Shown here: piece after piece, positions 6,652-7,919 of the stretch
Layout of the letters: each line of letters begins with the position of its first letter
How positions within the stretch are numbered: the first letter of the stretch is position 1
Source: Acidobacteriota bacterium
GTDB lineage: Bacteria; Acidobacteriota; Blastocatellia; RBC074
Direction of reading: 5' to 3'
Length of the DNA: 7,919 nucleotides
NCBI GenBank assembly: GCA_013140935.1
Contig: JABFSD010000050.1
Span: 1-7,919, forward strand
The notes under the pieces: generated by a model
Told to the model about the DNA's origin: nothing
What the model saw: the letters and a program-made list of their open reading frames with translations, nothing else
Databases searched by the model: none
Translations under genes and position numbers: made by a program

Positions 6652-6744
6652 CATTCTCAATTCACCATTCTCAATTCTTTGACAGAGTGAAACCCTTGCC
6701 AACATTGCCTCTGTCTGAGAATTGAGAATGGTGAATTGAGAATG
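6652..6744. repeat. 93-nt palindrome with doubled 12-mers in each arm (MITE/REP-like)
   Basis: The outer arms, 6652-6678 and 6718-6744, are perfect 27-nt inverted copies. An inner pair, GACAGAG (6681-6687) and CTCTGTC (6709-6715), extends the stem beyond a 2-nt mismatch, leaving a 21-nt loop (6688-6708). Each arm holds the same 12-mer twice in tandem: CATTCTCAATTC at 6652-6663 and 6666-6677, and its complement GAATTGAGAATG at 6719-6730 and 6733-6744, with 2-nt spacers. It is AT-rich against a GC-rich background. It carries no open reading frame of note. It looks like a non-autonomous palindromic element, and it lies between alr and a decayed gene. Confidence 0.8.
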
Positions 6745-6813
6745 GCTGATTTTAAGCGGCTCCCTTGCCCGGGCGCTAAGTCGTTGATTCTACATGTCGC
6801 AACAACTCTATTT

Positions 6814-7241
6814 ATGAACCGACCCACTCGCCGTCGTTTTCTGAAACTCACCTCGCAAACCGCTACGGTGGCATTCATCACGCGCTCGCTGATGCGGTGA
6901 TGACGAAACACACGAAACACCAACTCGATGCGTTGATTGCGCCGACCGGCGGCCCGGCGTGGACGACCGATCACGCCAATGGCGACCATTTCACGGGCGG
7001 GTTTTCTTCGGCTCCGGCGGTCGCGGGCTATCCTCACGTCACCGTACCGGCGGGCTTCGTCTTCGGCTTGCCGGTTGGAATTTCATTTGCCGGACGCGCG
7101 TGGAGCGAAGCGACACTCATCAAATTGGCTTATGCGTATGAGCAAGCGACGAAACATTGCAAGGCTCCGACCTTGGCAGAACGCGCAGACTTGCGCGCGG
7201 GGCAACTCTATCGCACTGAATGTTGCCAGCGGCTGGGATAA
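6814..7241 (+). pseudogene. Remnant of a Tat-exported amidase (signature family): head and tail without core
   Basis: The ATG at 6814 opens a 28-codon frame starting MNRPTRRRFLKLTSQTATVA, a twin-arginine signal (RRRFLK), that stops with TGA at 6898-6900. In another frame, from about 6876 to the TAA at 7239-7241, lies a clear amidase C-terminus: KHQLDALIAPTGGPAW, then SAPAVAGYPHVTVPAG, then LPVGISFAGRAWSEATLIKLAYAYEQAT. These are the last 100 or so residues of amidase-signature enzymes. The Gly/Ser-rich signature with the Ser-cisSer-Lys triad is absent. Intact members are about 450-550 aa, so most of the enzyme is gone. The simplest reading is one internal deletion plus a frame change in a former exported amidase. 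The head and tail coming from the same gene is inference. No ribosome site precedes the ATG. A shorter ORF from 6897 could be translated but should be inactive. Confidence 0.8.
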
Positions 7242-7518
7242 AAATCAGGGGTACAGATTTCGCAGCCTTGTGCTAGTATCCGCCCGCATTCCATTACCTC
7301 GCGTTTCATTGCCATCCCAACGTAAAGAGCCTGAGTTACGACTCAACCGTAAAGCGCGACCATTCCATCTCTCAATTTTAGACCGCACGCACAACGCCTT
7401 TGCGATAGCTTGCGTGTGAAGATTTTTCTCACCGTGCTGCTTCCCCTTTTGCGCGGTCAGCCCACGACCACGAAAGCGACATTATCGCAATATCCGGGCA
7501 ATCTCTGGGAAGGTACGT
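7242..7518. other. Non-coding gap before the last gene
   Basis: About 280 nt contain no credible gene on either strand. The frame open from 7410 gives Arg/Thr-rich sequence out of frame with the real gene. Apart from a possible extended -10 element and a small TGAGT/ACTCA dyad (7332-7345), I see nothing recognisable. Confidence 0.5.
7271..7279 (+). promoter_or_regulatory. Extended -10-like element upstream of the last gene
   Basis: TGCTAGTAT reads as an extended -10 (TG, one base, then TAGTAT, five of six to TATAAT). No good -35 lies at the usual distance, which extended -10 promoters can tolerate. Transcription from here would leave a leader of about 230 nt before the ATG at 7519, which is long for a simple promoter. 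Confidence 0.25.
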
Positions 7519-7919
7519 ATGTTGAAAACTTTAACTCGTTTGGCGCGGCGCTCTGCGCTGGCGCAATCCGTTTGCCTCGGCCTGCTCACTCTGGCCGCCG
7601 TCTTGGTTTGGCAAGCACTCACGCAACACGAACTAAAAGAAATCATGGCCGCGCAATCGCCGGGACACGAGATCGAACGTCATCTCGAAACCCGCGCCGG
7701 CCTCGGCCAGGAATCAGGCGGCAACCAGCGCGAAGAATGGTTTTATCAGCAACGCGCTTATCCACTCGAAGACATTCCGCGCAACGCCATGCTCGAGGCC
7801 AACACGCAAGCCGATGTGCTCGACAAACTCAATGTTGATCGTCGCCCGACGCGACTCAACGCTGCGCAACAAAACGTCACGACGAATTGGAGAGCTCTGG
7901 GGCCGCAACCGATTCGTTT
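7519..7919 (+). CDS. Membrane-anchored or secreted protein, probable beta-propeller (BNR/VPS10-like), N-terminal part
   Basis: The frame is open from the ATG at 7519-7521 to the right edge (133 codons). GGGAAGGT ends 4 nt before the ATG and is a good ribosome site. The protein starts MLKTLTRLARRSALAQ, a basic stretch, followed by a hydrophobic segment at about residues 17-34 (SVCLGLLTLAAVLVWQAL). This is a signal peptide or uncleaved anchor; no clear AxA site follows. Next comes a polar leader of about 85 residues containing QREEWFYQQRAYPLEDIP (72-89), and the visible part ends NWRALGPQPIR. A W-x-x-(I/L)GP-x-P(I/L) sequence typically opens large exported beta-propeller proteins with BNR/sortilin-type repeats in Acidobacteriota and relatives. 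No blade is inside the window, so the domain call rests on that one motif. Export is well supported; function is unknown. Confidence 0.65.
   Translation, partial: MLKTLTRLARRSALAQSVCLGLLTLAAVLVWQALTQHELKEIMAAQSPGHEIERHLETRAGLGQESGGNQREEWFYQQRAYPLEDIPRNAMLEANTQADVLDKLNVDRRPTRLNAAQQNVTTNWRALGPQPIR

Noticed and set aside
6652..6744. Possible CRISPR array because of repeated 12-mers
   Set aside because: The copies are inverted pairs with 2-nt spacing, there are no 30-40 nt spacers, and no cas gene is present.
7410..7838. 142-codon plus-strand frame overlapping the last gene
   Set aside because: The competing frame from 7519 has a good ribosome site, a hydrophobic anchor and a recognisable motif, and stays open to the window edge. 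This one becomes Arg/Thr-rich low-complexity sequence.

Overview
The window is about 7.9 kb of bacterial chromosome, moderately GC-rich and densely coding. It looks like ordinary housekeeping and metabolic sequence with one eroded stretch near the right end. No taxonomic marker is decisive. The combination of a Tat-exported Gfo/Idh/MocA-type oxidoreductase start, a Tat-type amidase relic, a mycothiol-dependent maleylpyruvate-isomerase-like protein, and a secreted protein with a WRALGPQPI leader before a probable beta-propeller is what I would expect from an Acidobacteriota genome, perhaps Blastocatellia. That assignment is inference.

Left part (1-3781, all minus strand). Transcription runs right to left through a sugar epimerase/isomerase of the D-psicose/tagatose 3-epimerase type, a DinB/maleylpyruvate-isomerase-like protein, a small secreted LprI-like (DUF1311) protein, a galactokinase-type GHMP kinase, and then, after an 85-nt gap, the Tat-signal start of a probable Gfo/Idh/MocA oxidoreductase that leaves the window. 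Junctions are tight: 39-51 nt, 11 nt and a 4-nt ATGA overlap, so the first four genes are probably one operon. Three of the five products belong to sugar-handling families, which suggests carbohydrate catabolism. No complete pathway is visible.

Middle (3782-6511). A divergent intergenic region with a plausible promoter leads to a plus-strand pair, dnaB (replicative helicase) and alr (alanine racemase), 7 nt apart. The dnaB-alr order is also found in E. coli. Both genes have all key catalytic residues, and dnaB contains no intein.

Right part (6512-7919). Behind alr there is a 20-bp-stem hairpin and a 93-nt palindrome built from doubled 12-mers. Next comes the wreck of a Tat-exported amidase: a signal-peptide head joined out of frame to the C-terminal tail, with the catalytic core missing. 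About 280 nt of non-coding sequence with an extended -10-like element follows, then the start of a membrane-anchored or secreted protein that runs off the right edge.

The most interesting signals are the palindromic elements rather than the genes. One 70-nt near-perfect palindrome lies in frame inside the galactokinase gene and adds about 23 residues to a surface-loop position. I see no defence system, CRISPR array, RNA gene or intact transposase, and no evidence for a wholly new multi-gene system.
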